Source of the DNA: Hyphomicrobiales bacterium
GTDB taxonomy: Bacteria > Pseudomonadota > Alphaproteobacteria > Rhizobiales > Rhizobiaceae
NCBI GenBank assembly: GCA_900471605.1
Contig: UCEY01000064.1
Span: 1 to 64,000 of the forward strand
Length of the DNA: 64,000 nucleotides
Reading direction: 5' to 3'
The notes beneath the pieces were generated by a model. It had not been told where the DNA came from, did no database searches, and was given only the letters and a program-made list of their open reading frames with translations. Each line of letters opens with the position of its first letter. Position 1 is the first letter of the stretch. Of this stretch, positions 50,784-59,823 are shown piece by piece. The position numbers and the translations under genes were made by a program.

Positions 50784-51731
50784 ATGACCGATGCTGCTGT
50801 TCTCGACGCCGTCCGCGCCTTCAACCGTTTCTACACCAACAAGCTCGGCATTCTCGCCAAGGGTTATCTCGACACAGATTACACCCTGACCGAGGCGCGG
50901 ATCCTCTATGAGATGGGCGCCCGCAAACGGGTTTCGGCGACCGAACTCAACCGCGATCTCGGCCTCGATCCCGCCTATCTCAGCCGGCTGTTGAAGAAGT
51001 TCCGCGAGGCGGGCTTCATCGACAGCGAGCCGGATCCCGACGACAAACGCAGCCAGATCCTGATTGTCACCGACAAGGGGCAGGCGGAATACGAAACGCT
51101 CGGCGAACGCTCCCGCCGGCAGATCGCCAGCGACCTCAGGGAAGTGGATATGCTTGGCCGCGAAAGGCTGATCGGGTCCATGCAGGCGATCCGCACCATT
51201 CTCGATCCGCAATCGGCCGTGCCTTCTCCGCCGGTCGTCATCCGTCCGCACAGGATCGGCGACATGGGCTGGCTGATCGAAGCCCAGGCGGTCGCCTATA
51301 CGCGCGAATACGGCTGGAACGACAAATTCGAAGGCATGGTCGCCGACGTCGCCGGCAAGTTCATCGCCAACTTCAACCCCGAACGCGAACGCTGCTGGAT
51401 CGCCGAACGCGACGGAAAGCGGGTCGGCTCGGTGGTCGTGGCGGATGGCGGCGGCGGCACCGCCAAGCTGCGGCTGCTCTACCTCGATCCGGCCGCCCGC
51501 GGCCTGGGTCTCGGTCGCACGCTCGTCGAACAATGCATCAAGTTCTCGACATTAGCCGGCTACAGGAAGCTGTCGCTTTGGACCAATGATTGCCTGAGCG
51601 CCGCGATCCGCATTTACGAGACGGCCGGTTTCAGGCTGGTCTCGGAGGAAAAGCACAACCTGTTCGGGCCGGAATGCGTCGGCCAGACATGGGAACTGGC
51701 GCTCTGCGAAGCAAAGCTTTCCTCGGGCTAA
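50784..51731 (+). CDS. MarR regulator fused to GNAT acetyltransferase
   Basis: A 315-residue fusion. Residues 1-145 are a MarR winged helix (RVSATELNRDLGLDPAYLSRL), and residues 155-310 are a GNAT acetyltransferase with the acetyl-CoA loop LDPAARGLGLGRTLVE. Such fusions can both regulate transcription and acetylate a small molecule or protein. The start is ATG 50784 with AAAGGAG. It ends in a 4-bp convergent overlap with pdxJ. Confidence 0.92.
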   Translation: MTDAAVLDAVRAFNRFYTNKLGILAKGYLDTDYTLTEARILYEMGARKRVSATELNRDLGLDPAYLSRLLKKFREAGFIDSEPDPDDKRSQILIVTDKGQAEYETLGERSRRQIASDLREVDMLGRERLIGSMQAIRTILDPQSAVPSPPVVIRPHRIGDMGWLIEAQAVAYTREYGWNDKFEGMVADVAGKFIANFNPERERCWIAERDGKRVGSVVVADGGGGTAKLRLLYLDPAARGLGLGRTLVEQCIKFSTLAGYRKLSLWTNDCLSAAIRIYETAGFRLVSEEKHNLFGPECVGQTWELALCEAKLSSG

Positions 51732-52480
51732 ACCGTCTGGCCGCAGGCGCGGCGGAAGCGGCGCACGGTTTCCGCCATGCCGTATTCCAGCGCATCCGCC
51801 GTCAGGCCATGCCCGATCGAGACTTCGGCAAGCCCCGGGATGCGCTTCACCAGCGCTGGCAGGTTGGCGACAGTCAGGTCGTGGCCGGCATTGACGTCCA
51901 GCCCTTCGGCAAGCGCCGCATCCGCCGTCCGCCCCAGCCTGTCCAGAAGCTCGGAACCATGCTCCGGATTGTCAAAACAGCCGCCATAGGGACCTGTATA
52001 AAGCTCGATGCGGTCGGCGCCTGTCGCCCTTGCCAGCTTCACCGCCTCGACATCGCCATCGCCATCGGCAAACAGCGACACCCGCATGCCGCCCTTCTTG
52101 AGCCGCGCCACGATCGGCTTCAGCATCTCGCCCGTGGCGCGGAAATCGAAACCGTGGTCCGAGGTCGCCTGGGTCGGATCGTCCGGCACCAGCGTCACCT
52201 GCTCCGGCTGGGCCGCCTCGCAGAGCGCCAGAAATTCCTCGCTCGGATAACCTTCGATGTTGAACTCGGCATCCGGAAATTCGTCGTCGATCAACGCCCG
52301 GATCACCGGCAGGTCGGAGAAGCGGATATGCCGCTGGTCGGGGCGCGGATGCACGGTCAGACCCGCCGCGCCCGCCTGAAGCGCGATGCGCCCCAGCCCC
52401 TCGACGCTCGGCCACGGAAGATCGCGGCGGTTGCGCAGCATGGCGATGGCATTGATGTTCACGGAAAGCTTGGTCGGCAT
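51728..52480 (-). CDS. pdxJ: Pyridoxine 5'-phosphate synthase
   Basis: A 250-residue TIM-barrel enzyme that condenses 3-amino-2-oxopropyl phosphate with deoxyxylulose 5-phosphate to make vitamin B6. LSVNINAIAMLRNRR at the N terminus, TVHPRPDQRHI, and the end segment ISIGHGLTADALEYG are family landmarks. The length is normal. The start is ATG 52480. Confidence 0.96.
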   Translation of the reverse strand: MPTKLSVNINAIAMLRNRRDLPWPSVEGLGRIALQAGAAGLTVHPRPDQRHIRFSDLPVIRALIDDEFPDAEFNIEGYPSEEFLALCEAAQPEQVTLVPDDPTQATSDHGFDFRATGEMLKPIVARLKKGGMRVSLFADGDGDVEAVKLARATGADRIELYTGPYGGCFDNPEHGSELLDRLGRTADAALAEGLDVNAGHDLTVANLPALVKRIPGLAEVSIGHGLTADALEYGMAETVRRFRRACGQTV

Positions 52481-52836
52481 GGCGATATCCGGTCTTTGAG
52501 AAGGTGTCCCGCTTTTAGGCCATGCGCTTTCGCAACGCCACCGGGTTTAGGAAAATGCACCTATAAAGAGTTTTGATGGACGAGAATTCACGAGGCAACC
52601 GGGGCTACCATTTCCTAAAGTTTTAGCTAATCTATATTCAACAGAGTTCGCTGGGCAGGCCAAAAGGCGGCGGAATACGGTTTGAACGGCGAATTCTGTC
52701 ATCCAATTCAATCGGGTCCGCATTTTCAGTACCGAGGTTCCATCCGGAGGTTCGACGCGCAAGTCGCAACCCTTAGATGCATATTTGACCATAACGCCAA
52801 ACACAGGCGCAAAGGGACTCGATGCGGAGTGATATC
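52481..52836. other. Divergent intergenic region of pdxJ and the MerR gene
   Basis: About 355 bp with no credible gene. It should hold the promoters of pdxJ and the MerR-type regulator; a MerR-type spacer promoter was not clearly seen. Confidence 0.4.
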
Positions 52837-53511
52837 ATGCAGGTCATGACCGAAAGTGCCTCCCCGGCAGGGGCGGCCCGGTATTTCGTCTATCTCCCCC
52901 AGGTTTCCCTCCCTTTTGAACTCCCGAGCCAGCCCGTAGCGATCGCCGAGATGGCGGATCTTTTCGGCGTTACCCACCGCACCCTGCATTTCTACGAGGA
53001 AAAGGGCCTGATCACCGCCCGCCGTTCCGGCAGCATGCGGGTCTATGACAGGGTTCAGATCCACCGCATGGCGGTCATCAATGCCTGCCGCGAAATCGGC
53101 ATTCCGGTCGCGGTCATCCAGGAACTCATGGAAGAGCTTGCCGACGCGACGTCGGAGGCGGAAGCCAACGAGATGTTCCACAACATGCTGGCGCGGCGCA
53201 AGCGCGAGCTTACCGCCGACATTTCCCACATCCGGCGGCAGATGCAGCAGATCGAAAGCCTGCTGGTCGCCGAGGAAGAGGACCAGGCGCTCGTCAGCCC
53301 GAAACCGATGTCGCTGGTGCTGAGCGATATCGAAAAGCAGTGTCTGGGGCTGATGGCCGAAGGTTATTCGGCGCCACGGCTTGCCCGCGCGCTCAATCTC
53401 GAATTCGAAGACCTGCGCCGGATGGAGGATGACATCATCCGGAAATTCCAGGCCACCAACCGCTTTCAGGCGGTCGCCAAGGCGATGCTGCTCGGTTTCG
53501 TGCCGAACTGA
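52837..53511 (+). CDS. MerR family regulator with C-terminal helix-turn-helix
   Basis: A 224-residue protein if started at ATG 52837 (GGAG upstream; 52822 is possible). AIAEMADLFGVTHRTLHFYEE is the MerR winged helix, followed by a long coiled coil (residues about 100-150) for dimerisation. The last 60 residues resemble a second LuxR-like helix-turn-helix (LMAEGYSAPRLARALNLEFE). No effector Cys is evident, so it is unlikely to sense metals. Confidence 0.88.
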   Translation: MQVMTESASPAGAARYFVYLPQVSLPFELPSQPVAIAEMADLFGVTHRTLHFYEEKGLITARRSGSMRVYDRVQIHRMAVINACREIGIPVAVIQELMEELADATSEAEANEMFHNMLARRKRELTADISHIRRQMQQIESLLVAEEEDQALVSPKPMSLVLSDIEKQCLGLMAEGYSAPRLARALNLEFEDLRRMEDDIIRKFQATNRFQAVAKAMLLGFVPN

Positions 53512-53531
53512 CCCGCGCGAACCGCTTCAAC

Positions 53532-53585
53532 GGACGCCAATCTTTTAGCGAACGGCAATCTTCTAGCGAACGCCAAACTTCTAGC
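53532..53585. repeat. Three tandem 18-bp repeats at the helicase stop codon
   Basis: GAACGCCAATCTTCTAGC-like units repeat three times (53532, 53550, 53568) with two to four changes each. The last copy overlaps the stop codon of the RecD-like gene, so each unit repeats the last codons and stop. This is probably replication-slippage duplication. Confidence 0.7.
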
Positions 53586-54705
53586 GAACGATGGTCAGCG
53601 TCTCGGCAGCGCGGGTGATCGCGGTATAGAGCCAGCGCTCCCGGCTGTCGCGAAACGCCCAGCTTTCATCGAACAGCACCACATTGTTCCACTGCGACCC
53701 TTGAGCCTTGTGCACGGTCAGCGCATAACCGTAGTCGAACTCGTCGTAACGCTTGCGGGTCGACCAGGGAATTTCGCCTTCCTGCTCCTCGAACGCCTGC
53801 TTCAGAAGCTTGATCTTGGCGGCACCGCGATCCATGTCGTCGTCTTCCGGCCGGATCATCAGGTTGATGCCGGGCTTCACCGTCTCGCGCGACGAACTCA
53901 TCACCTGCCAGAGCGAACCGTTGAGCAGGCCCTTGGCCGGATCGTTCCTGAGGCAGACCAGCTTGTCGCCGGATTGCGGATAGTCGGCCGTGAACCCCTT
54001 GAGTTCCCGGAGCCGCTGATTGTAGCGCTTGCGGGTCTTGTTGGTGCCGACCAGGACCTGGTCCGCCTCCATCACCAGCGGCTGCGTCACCTCGTTGCGG
54101 GAGATCACCTTGGCGGTGCCGTAATCGCCATACATGATTTCCTTGCCTTCGCGCACGTTCATCGCGAGCTGGATGATCGGGTTGTCGCGCGCCTGGCGAT
54201 GGATGTCCGTCAGCAGGTAATCCGGCTCCTGCTCGGTGAAGAACCCGCCGCCGGAAACCGGCGGCAGCTGGCCGGGATCGCCGAGCACCAGGATCGGCGT
54301 GCCGAAACTCATCAGGTCCTTGCCGAGCGCCTCGTCCACCATCGAGCATTCGTCGATGATAATAAGCGCCGCCTTGGCGACCGGGCTCTGGCGGTTGATC
54401 GAGAACATCGGCGCGATCGAGGTCTTGCCCGCGTCGTCCTCGACCGCCTCCTCGCCGCGCGGCCGGTAGATCAGCGAATGGATCGTCTTGGCGTTGCGCG
54501 CCCCGCGCGAGCGCAGAACCTGCGCCGCCTTGCCGGTGAAGGCCGCAAACAGCACCTCGCCATCGACATTCTCGGCGAAATGTTTGGCAAGCGTGGTCTT
54601 GCCGGTGCCCGCATAACCGAACAGCCGAAAGACCTGGCTGCGCCCCTCTTTCAGCCATTGTGAAACGGCCTTGAGGGCCTCGTCCTGTTGCGGTGCAAAT
54701 TGCAT
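53581..54705 (-). CDS. RecD-like superfamily 1B DNA helicase
   Basis: A 374-residue ATP-dependent helicase. Motif I is FGYAGTGKTTL (about 28-38), motif II IIIDECSMVDE, motif III VLGDPGQLPPV, and the C-terminal ALTVHKAQGSQW and YTAITRA are motifs V and VI. It is a stand-alone short RecD-like protein of the type common in rhizobia, lacking RecB or RecC. It starts at ATG 54705. It may act in repair or replication restart. Confidence 0.92.
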   Translation of the reverse strand: MQFAPQQDEALKAVSQWLKEGRSQVFRLFGYAGTGKTTLAKHFAENVDGEVLFAAFTGKAAQVLRSRGARNAKTIHSLIYRPRGEEAVEDDAGKTSIAPMFSINRQSPVAKAALIIIDECSMVDEALGKDLMSFGTPILVLGDPGQLPPVSGGGFFTEQEPDYLLTDIHRQARDNPIIQLAMNVREGKEIMYGDYGTAKVISRNEVTQPLVMEADQVLVGTNKTRKRYNQRLRELKGFTADYPQSGDKLVCLRNDPAKGLLNGSLWQVMSSSRETVKPGINLMIRPEDDDMDRGAAKIKLLKQAFEEQEGEIPWSTRKRYDEFDYGYALTVHKAQGSQWNNVVLFDESWAFRDSRERWLYTAITRAAETLTIVR

Positions 54706-54885
54706 GGCGGGACTTGGCAGGATTCTGCCGGCAAGCGCAACCGAAAAAGAACGAAAGAGGAATCAAAGGCCGGGATGAACTGCCGCTGCGACTGCCCGGG
54801 GACAGTCTGCTCGGCGAAGTCCGCATGCCCGCCCGGGCAGCATTGCCGCTGTTCAGTTTTCGTTGTCGACCCGTATGATCGCGGC

Positions 54886-56166
54886 ATGAAAATCCTGATT
54901 CTCGGCGCAACCGGCTTTATCGGCTCGGCGATCCTGCAAAGGCTCGCCGCCGACGGCCATAGGATAACCGGCCTCGGGCGAGATCCCGGGAAGGCCAGGT
55001 TGAAATGGCCGGCAGCCGCGTGGCTGAAAGCCGACCTCGCAAAACTGTCCGCTGATGCGTGGCGCCCACTGATCGAGGACCAGGATATCATCGTCAACTG
55101 CGCCGGTGCCCTCCAGGACGGTCTTGCCGACGATCTTGCGGCCACCCAGGAAAAGGCCATGCTGTCGCTCTACGAGGCGGCAAGGGCGCTGGGCGGCAGG
55201 CGCATCGTGCAGATCTCCGCCCGCACGGATGGCGCCGCCGGCAGCCTGCCCTTCCTCGCCACCAAACGCCGCGCCGACAAGGCGCTTGCGGCAAGCGGCC
55301 TGCCCTTCGTCATCCTGCGGCCGGCGCTGGTCATCGGCCGCAATGCCCATGGCGGAACCGCCCTTCTGCGCTCGCTCGCAAGCTTCCCCGGACTGCTGCC
55401 GCTCATCCATGGAGAAAGCCCGGTCGAAACGGTCTCGCTGCGCGATGTCGCCGCCGCCGTTTCCCTCGCTATCGACGGCACCATCCCGGCCGGCAGCGAT
55501 CTCGATCTTGCCGCGGAACAGACCCTGACGCTGTCAGACCTCGTGCAACAGCATCGCAGCTGGCTCGGCCTGCCCGCGGTCCGCGTCGTCGAATTGCCTG
55601 CGCCGCTCGCAAGACCGGTCGCCTGGGCTGCCGATCTTGCCGGAAGGCTCGGCTGGCGCTCGCCCCTTCGCTCGACGGCGATGACGGTGATGTCGGAAGG
55701 CGTCAGGAGCAGCCGTCCGAGACCGGGCGGCCTCGCATTTGCAGATGCAACGCAAACGCTCGCCGCTCATCCAAGCGGCGTCCAGGATCTATGGTTCGCG
55801 CGGCTCTATCTCCTCAAGCCGGCAATCATTCTGACCCTGTCGCTGTTCTGGCTGCTGTCCGGCCTGATCCCGCTCCTTGACGTGAGCGCCGCCGCGGCCC
55901 ATTTCCCACCGGCCATGCCGGCCACGCTCGCGCTCTCGACAACCGTCGCGACATGCATCCTCGATATCCTGCTCGGGTCCGCCGTCCTCGTCCGCCCCCA
56001 TGCCCGTAAGGCGATGCTCGGGATGATCCTCACCAGTCTCGCCTACCTTGCCGGCGGCACGATCCTGGAACCGCAGCTCTGGCTCGATCCGCTCGGCGTC
56101 CTCGTCAAGGTCCTGCCGTCGATCGCCCTCACTCTTGTTGCCCTCGCCATTCTGGACGAACGCTGA
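54886..56166 (+). CDS. NAD(P)-binding SDR fused to a DoxX-like membrane domain
   Basis: A 426-residue protein. The N-terminal GATGFIGSAI motif (about 7-16) and the first 280 residues are an atypical SDR. The last 130 residues have about four hydrophobic segments (LYLLKPAIILTLSLFWLLSG and others), resembling a DoxX-like membrane domain. It is expected at the inner membrane. The start is ATG 54886. It overlaps the following DUF2269 gene by one base, so they form an operon. Confidence 0.85.
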   Translation: MKILILGATGFIGSAILQRLAADGHRITGLGRDPGKARLKWPAAAWLKADLAKLSADAWRPLIEDQDIIVNCAGALQDGLADDLAATQEKAMLSLYEAARALGGRRIVQISARTDGAAGSLPFLATKRRADKALAASGLPFVILRPALVIGRNAHGGTALLRSLASFPGLLPLIHGESPVETVSLRDVAAAVSLAIDGTIPAGSDLDLAAEQTLTLSDLVQQHRSWLGLPAVRVVELPAPLARPVAWAADLAGRLGWRSPLRSTAMTVMSEGVRSSRPRPGGLAFADATQTLAAHPSGVQDLWFARLYLLKPAIILTLSLFWLLSGLIPLLDVSAAAAHFPPAMPATLALSTTVATCILDILLGSAVLVRPHARKAMLGMILTSLAYLAGGTILEPQLWLDPLGVLVKVLPSIALTLVALAILDER

Positions 56167-56645
56167 TGGATGCCGAAAGCCTGCTACGGCTCATCCATGT
56201 CATCGGCGCCACGGTGCTGCTCGGAACCGGCGCCGGCATCGCCTTTTTCATGGTCATTGCCCGGCGGACGGAAGATCCGAAACTGATCGCCCATACCGCC
56301 GGCACCGTCGTGCTTGCCGATACCGTCTTCACCGCCACCGCCGTCGTCCTGCAGCCGATCACTGGCTATCTTTTGGCGCGAAGCATCGGCTGGTCGCTGA
56401 CCGATGGCTGGATCGCCCTTTCGCTCATTCTCTATGTGGTGACAGGACTGTTCTGGCTGCCGGTCGTCTGGATCCAGATCAGGCTGCGCGATATCGCCCG
56501 CACCGCCTGCGAAAACTCCACAGCCCTTCCGCCCGAATGGTACCGGCTCTATCGGATCTGGTTCGCCTGCGGTTTCCCGGCCTTCGTCGCCGTCATCGCC
56601 ATTTTTTGGCTGATGCTGACCAAGCCGGATATCCCGCTGTTCTGA
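56166..56645 (+). CDS. DUF2269 family integral membrane protein
   Basis: A 159-residue protein with four hydrophobic helices and the DUF2269 pattern LIHVIGATVLLGTGAGIAFF at the N terminus. It starts at ATG 56166, sharing one base with the upstream stop. It is likely to form a membrane unit with the SDR-DoxX protein. The function is unknown. Confidence 0.85.
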   Translation: MDAESLLRLIHVIGATVLLGTGAGIAFFMVIARRTEDPKLIAHTAGTVVLADTVFTATAVVLQPITGYLLARSIGWSLTDGWIALSLILYVVTGLFWLPVVWIQIRLRDIARTACENSTALPPEWYRLYRIWFACGFPAFVAVIAIFWLMLTKPDIPLF

Positions 56646-56740
56646 CGCCCGAATAGTTTTCCATGATGCGAAGCATCGACTCAGAACGCTTAGCTCGACA
56701 GCTAACTATTCCTTTCTCGAAAAATTCTTTGCGGATCGAC

Positions 56741-56766
56741 GGAATAAATCCGCCCCTGCCGGTGTC
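56741..56766 (+). promoter_or_regulatory. Candidate ECF sigma promoter
   Basis: GGAATAAA at 56741-56748 followed by GTGTCT at about 56762, about 50 bp before the exported-protein gene, resembles ECF-type -35 and -10 elements. The operon encodes an ECF sigma factor, so autoregulation is plausible. The assignment rests on sequence resemblance only. Confidence 0.35.
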
Positions 56767-56816
56767 TTGACCTATGCGGCCGATGTGAGGCTGCCATTCA
56801 ACCAGGGAGACGATCC

Positions 56817-57194
56817 ATGAAGACCTTCATTCTCGTGCCTTTCGCGCTCGCAGCGCTGACCTCGGTCGCGTTTGCCGCCGGCCCGTTCAAGACCGTCAAG
56901 ACCTCCACCAAGGGCGACGTCCTTGCCGGTGAAAAGGGCATGACGCTCTACACCTTCAAGAACGACAAGCCCGGCACCTCCAACTGCTACGACAAGTGCG
57001 CCACCAACTGGCCGCCGGTCATGGCCGCTTCCGATGCGAAGGCCGATGGTGCATACTCTATCGTGACCCGCAAGGACGGGGCCAAGCAGTGGGCGAAGGA
57101 TGGCATGCCGCTCTATTACTGGGTCAAGGACACCAAGGAAGGCGACACCACCGGTGACGGCGTGAACGGCGTGTGGGATGTCGCAAAACCCTGA
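56817..57194 (+). CDS. Exported COG4315-type protein with YxFxxD-like repeats
   Basis: A 125-residue exported protein with a signal peptide of about 20 residues. The mature part has two copies of the LYTFKND / LYYWVKDTKEGD-type repeat and a Cys pair in NCYDKCATNWPP, typical of the COG4315 predicted lipoprotein family, although a lipobox Cys is not obvious here. It is the first gene of an ECF sigma/anti-sigma operon and overlaps the sigma gene by 17 bp. Confidence 0.9.
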   Translation: MKTFILVPFALAALTSVAFAAGPFKTVKTSTKGDVLAGEKGMTLYTFKNDKPGTSNCYDKCATNWPPVMAASDAKADGAYSIVTRKDGAKQWAKDGMPLYYWVKDTKEGDTTGDGVNGVWDVAKP

Positions 57195-57738
57195 TCAATC
57201 CCCTTCCGGAACGGCGCGTGAGGCACAGGCTCCCGCGCCGATTTCCTTCGAGGCGCAGATCCTCGCGCTCCTGCCGACCCTCAGGCGCTATTCGCGCAGC
57301 CTGACGCGTTCGGACACGGAGAGCGAGGACCTGCTGCAGGATTGCGTCGAGAAGGCGCTGCTGAGCCGTGCCCAATGGCGTGGCTCGAATTTCAAGTCCT
57401 GGGCCTACAGGATCATGACCAATCTTCACCTCAACGCGCGCCGGTCGATTGCGCGGCGTCCCTCCGTCGGCATCGAGGAGGCCGAGACCGTGGCCGCCGG
57501 TACGAGCGCCGACGACCCGCTCGAAAAGAATCGCCTCGTGCAGGCGCTGGAAACGCTGCCGAAGGAGGCGCGCGCGGTGCTGATGCTGGTGGTCGTCGAG
57601 GGTTATGCCTATCAGGAAGTGGCCGACATGCTGGACATTCCGGTCGGCACGGTCATGTCGCGCCTGTCGCGGGCGCGCCAGGCATTGCGGGAAAAAATGC
57701 GGGAGGAAAACGTCATACCATTGCGGAGACCACGATGA
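57178..57738 (+). CDS. ECF-type RNA polymerase sigma factor
   Basis: A 186-residue ECF sigma factor. Region 2 lies around LLPTLRRYSRSLTRSDTESE and NFKSWAYRIMTNLHLNARR, and region 4 around LPKEARAVLMLVVVEGYAYQ, followed by VADMLDIPVGTVMSRLSRAR. ATG 57178 lies inside the end of the exported-protein gene and its stop overlaps the anti-sigma start (ATGA), so the three genes are coupled. Confidence 0.94.
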   Translation: MSQNPDQSPSGTAREAQAPAPISFEAQILALLPTLRRYSRSLTRSDTESEDLLQDCVEKALLSRAQWRGSNFKSWAYRIMTNLHLNARRSIARRPSVGIEEAETVAAGTSADDPLEKNRLVQALETLPKEARAVLMLVVVEGYAYQEVADMLDIPVGTVMSRLSRARQALREKMREENVIPLRRPR

Positions 57739-58520
57739 CCGAAGCCAGATCCGTATCCGAGGCGGAACTGCACGCCTATGCCGACGGCTTCCTCGACGAG
57801 GCCGACCGTGCCCGCGTGCAGAGTTTTCTGGCCGAAAACCCGGAAGCGGCGCAGATGGTGTCCGACTGGCAGGAGCAGAACGAAGAATTGCGCGCCGCCT
57901 TCGCCGGCTATGAGAGGTCGAAACTCTCCGATATCCGCCTCCTTTCGGGCGGTCTGGCGCGCGCCGGCACCCGGCCGTCGCGCCGCTTGGCGCTGGCAGC
58001 CGCCGCGGTGCTGATCTTCGCGGCCGGCGCGCTCGGCGGCCATTATGGCCCGCTTCTGTTCGAACCTGCGGATATCCGGCTGACCTATGCCGAAATCCTG
58101 CCGCGCGAAGCCCGTACTGCCTTCCTCGTTTATGCGAGCGAAGTGCGCCATCCGGTGGAAGTGTTCGCCAACGAGGAAACGCACCTCGCCACCTGGCTCG
58201 GCAAACGCCTGTCGATCGCCAATCTCAAGGTCCCCAACCTGCAGGGACAAGGCTTCAAGCTGGTCGGCGGCCGTCTCCTGCCGGTCGGCGGCAAGCCGGG
58301 TGCGCTGTTCATGTACGAGGACCAGGGCGGCCAGCGACTGACGGTGCTCGTCGGCCGCAACAAGGAAAACCGCACCACCAGCTTCCGCTTCGCCTCCGCC
58401 AACTCGGTCGAAACCTTCTACTGGATCGACGGCGAGCTCGGTTATGCGGTCACCGGCGAAATCTCCCGCGACATGCTGCGCCGGATCGCCGAGGAGTGTT
58501 ACCGCCAGTTTCCGTCGTAA
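57735..58520 (+). CDS. Anti-sigma factor, single membrane helix
   Basis: A 261-residue protein with an N-terminal cytosolic anti-sigma domain (SEAELHAYADGFLDEADRAR), a single membrane helix near residues 90-112 (LALAAAAVLIFAAGALGG), and an outer-side domain of about 150 residues. It should hold the ECF sigma factor inactive at the inner membrane until a signal arrives. The start is ATG 57735, 4 bp before the sigma stop. Confidence 0.92.
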   Translation: MTEARSVSEAELHAYADGFLDEADRARVQSFLAENPEAAQMVSDWQEQNEELRAAFAGYERSKLSDIRLLSGGLARAGTRPSRRLALAAAAVLIFAAGALGGHYGPLLFEPADIRLTYAEILPREARTAFLVYASEVRHPVEVFANEETHLATWLGKRLSIANLKVPNLQGQGFKLVGGRLLPVGGKPGALFMYEDQGGQRLTVLVGRNKENRTTSFRFASANSVETFYWIDGELGYAVTGEISRDMLRRIAEECYRQFPS

Positions 58521-58573
58521 TGGGCGGCGCCTTCAGCGGCGCTTCCGTCTTGATCTGTTCTGCCTCTGCGGCA

Positions 58574-58773
58574 GCCCCTCATCCGACTGCCGCCACCTTC
58601 TCCCCGCCTGCAGGGAGAAGGACGCAAGAGGCACCGCCTCTGTCCCGCGTAAGCCTCGGAAAATGCGCACCCTACTTCCTTCACGCGAACTGGAGAGAGA
58701 GAGCACGAGCGCTCACAACTCGTTCCCTTCTCTCCGCGCGCGGGGAGAAGGTGGCGGCAGCCGGATGAGGGGC
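58574..58773. repeat. RIME-like intergenic repeat
   Basis: Left arm 58574-58606 and right arm 58741-58773 (33 bases each) are inverted copies with one mismatch. Both contain CACCTTCTCCCCG or its complement, as in rhizobial RIME/REP-type elements. The arms flank 134 bp that includes further short GGGAGAAGG-type inverted copies. Confidence 0.75.
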
Positions 58774-58790
58774 AATCCCGACCGCCCGGT

Positions 58791-59195
58791 CTACGCCAAA
58801 CCACCCACCCGCAGCGGATCGTTGGCCAGCTCGATCGGCCGGCCATGCGGCGTTGCCTCGGCGGCCCTCTGCCAGCTCTGCTGCAGCGCCAGGATCACCT
58901 CGTCATCCGCGACACCCTTGGCCGCCACCAGCCCGGACAGCGCCGCCACCCAGCAGTCGAAATAGTCGCCGCCGTCCTCGGCCCGGCCCGGCTTGTGGAC
59001 CTCGCCCGAAAGGGCTGCGGCCCATTCGCTCCAGGTGAACAGGCCGCGCTCGTGCAGATGCACGGTCATCGCAAAGGCTTCCGCCGCCCAGGGCTCCGGA
59101 AATACCGGATCACCTTCCGGTGACTTCGGCAGGCCCGGCGACTGCACCAATGCCGAGGGGATCTCACACGCGCTCAAGATAGCTCTCCCAGGCAT
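58791..59195 (-). CDS. Nitrile hydratase accessory (activator) protein
   Basis: A 134-residue protein of the nitrile hydratase accessory family, used to load cobalt into the alpha subunit. PVFPEPWAAEAFAMTVHLHERGLF and WSEWAAALSGEV, then YFDCWVAAL, are family landmarks. The start overlaps nthB; ATG 59195 is used, but TTG 59177 is possible. It is the third gene of the leftward nitrile hydratase operon. Confidence 0.88.
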   Translation of the reverse strand: MPGRAILSACEIPSALVQSPGLPKSPEGDPVFPEPWAAEAFAMTVHLHERGLFTWSEWAAALSGEVHKPGRAEDGGDYFDCWVAALSGLVAAKGVADDEVILALQQSWQRAAEATPHGRPIELANDPLRVGGLA

Positions 59196-59823
59196 CGATC
59201 GACACGGTCAGCGTCGGATCGGCGCCCTCGCCCCAGATTTCAGGCCCGTCGAAAACGACGGTATAGACCCATTGCGGGTTCTCGCCCCTGCCATGCGCAT
59301 TGTCGTCCGGAAACACATAGGAACCCTGCACGGCCTCGACCACGCCCGTCTTGGCGCGGGCATAACGCGGCAACCGCGTATGGGTCTGCGGGTTGAAATT
59401 GCGCGTCCGCACCCGGTCGCCCTGCTGGAACCGCGGTTCGGTCCCGACCGGCCGGTCGCAGGGGCCGCCTTTGGCCAGCACGCCGGCCACCATGTCCGCC
59501 TTCAGGATACGCTTCGGCGTCGCCGGCTCCGTCTGCTTGCGACCCGTATCGATTTCCGCCCTCGTGGCAAAGCCGTGGCGTTCGAGCAGCACTTCCAGCG
59601 CCCGCGTCCAGATCTCGTAATAGCTTGCGGCGAGATAGTCCGCCGGCGGAATGTTCTCTCTCGCATGCCGGCTTTCGTCGATCGTCCATGCGCCGAAGGC
59701 ACCGCCGGACAGCGTCAGCCCCAGCGCCCGCTTCTCCCATTCCGCATGGAAATAGGGCTCGTCCTTTTCGGGCGCCACCGGCCCGAAACCCATCTGCCCG
59801 CCGAGATCGTGAGGTCCGTTCAT
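59164..59823 (-). CDS. nthB: Nitrile hydratase subunit beta
   Basis: A 219-residue beta subunit. MNGPHDLGGQMGFG at the N terminus, PYFHAEWEKRALGLTL, and the C-terminal SH3-like RFQQGDRVRTRNFNPQTHTR are typical. With the alpha subunit it hydrates nitriles to amides. It starts at ATG 59823 in a 4-bp overlap (ATGA) with the alpha gene, and is followed by the accessory gene. Confidence 0.95.
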   Translation of the reverse strand: MNGPHDLGGQMGFGPVAPEKDEPYFHAEWEKRALGLTLSGGAFGAWTIDESRHARENIPPADYLAASYYEIWTRALEVLLERHGFATRAEIDTGRKQTEPATPKRILKADMVAGVLAKGGPCDRPVGTEPRFQQGDRVRTRNFNPQTHTRLPRYARAKTGVVEAVQGSYVFPDDNAHGRGENPQWVYTVVFDGPEIWGEGADPTLTVSIDAWESYLERV

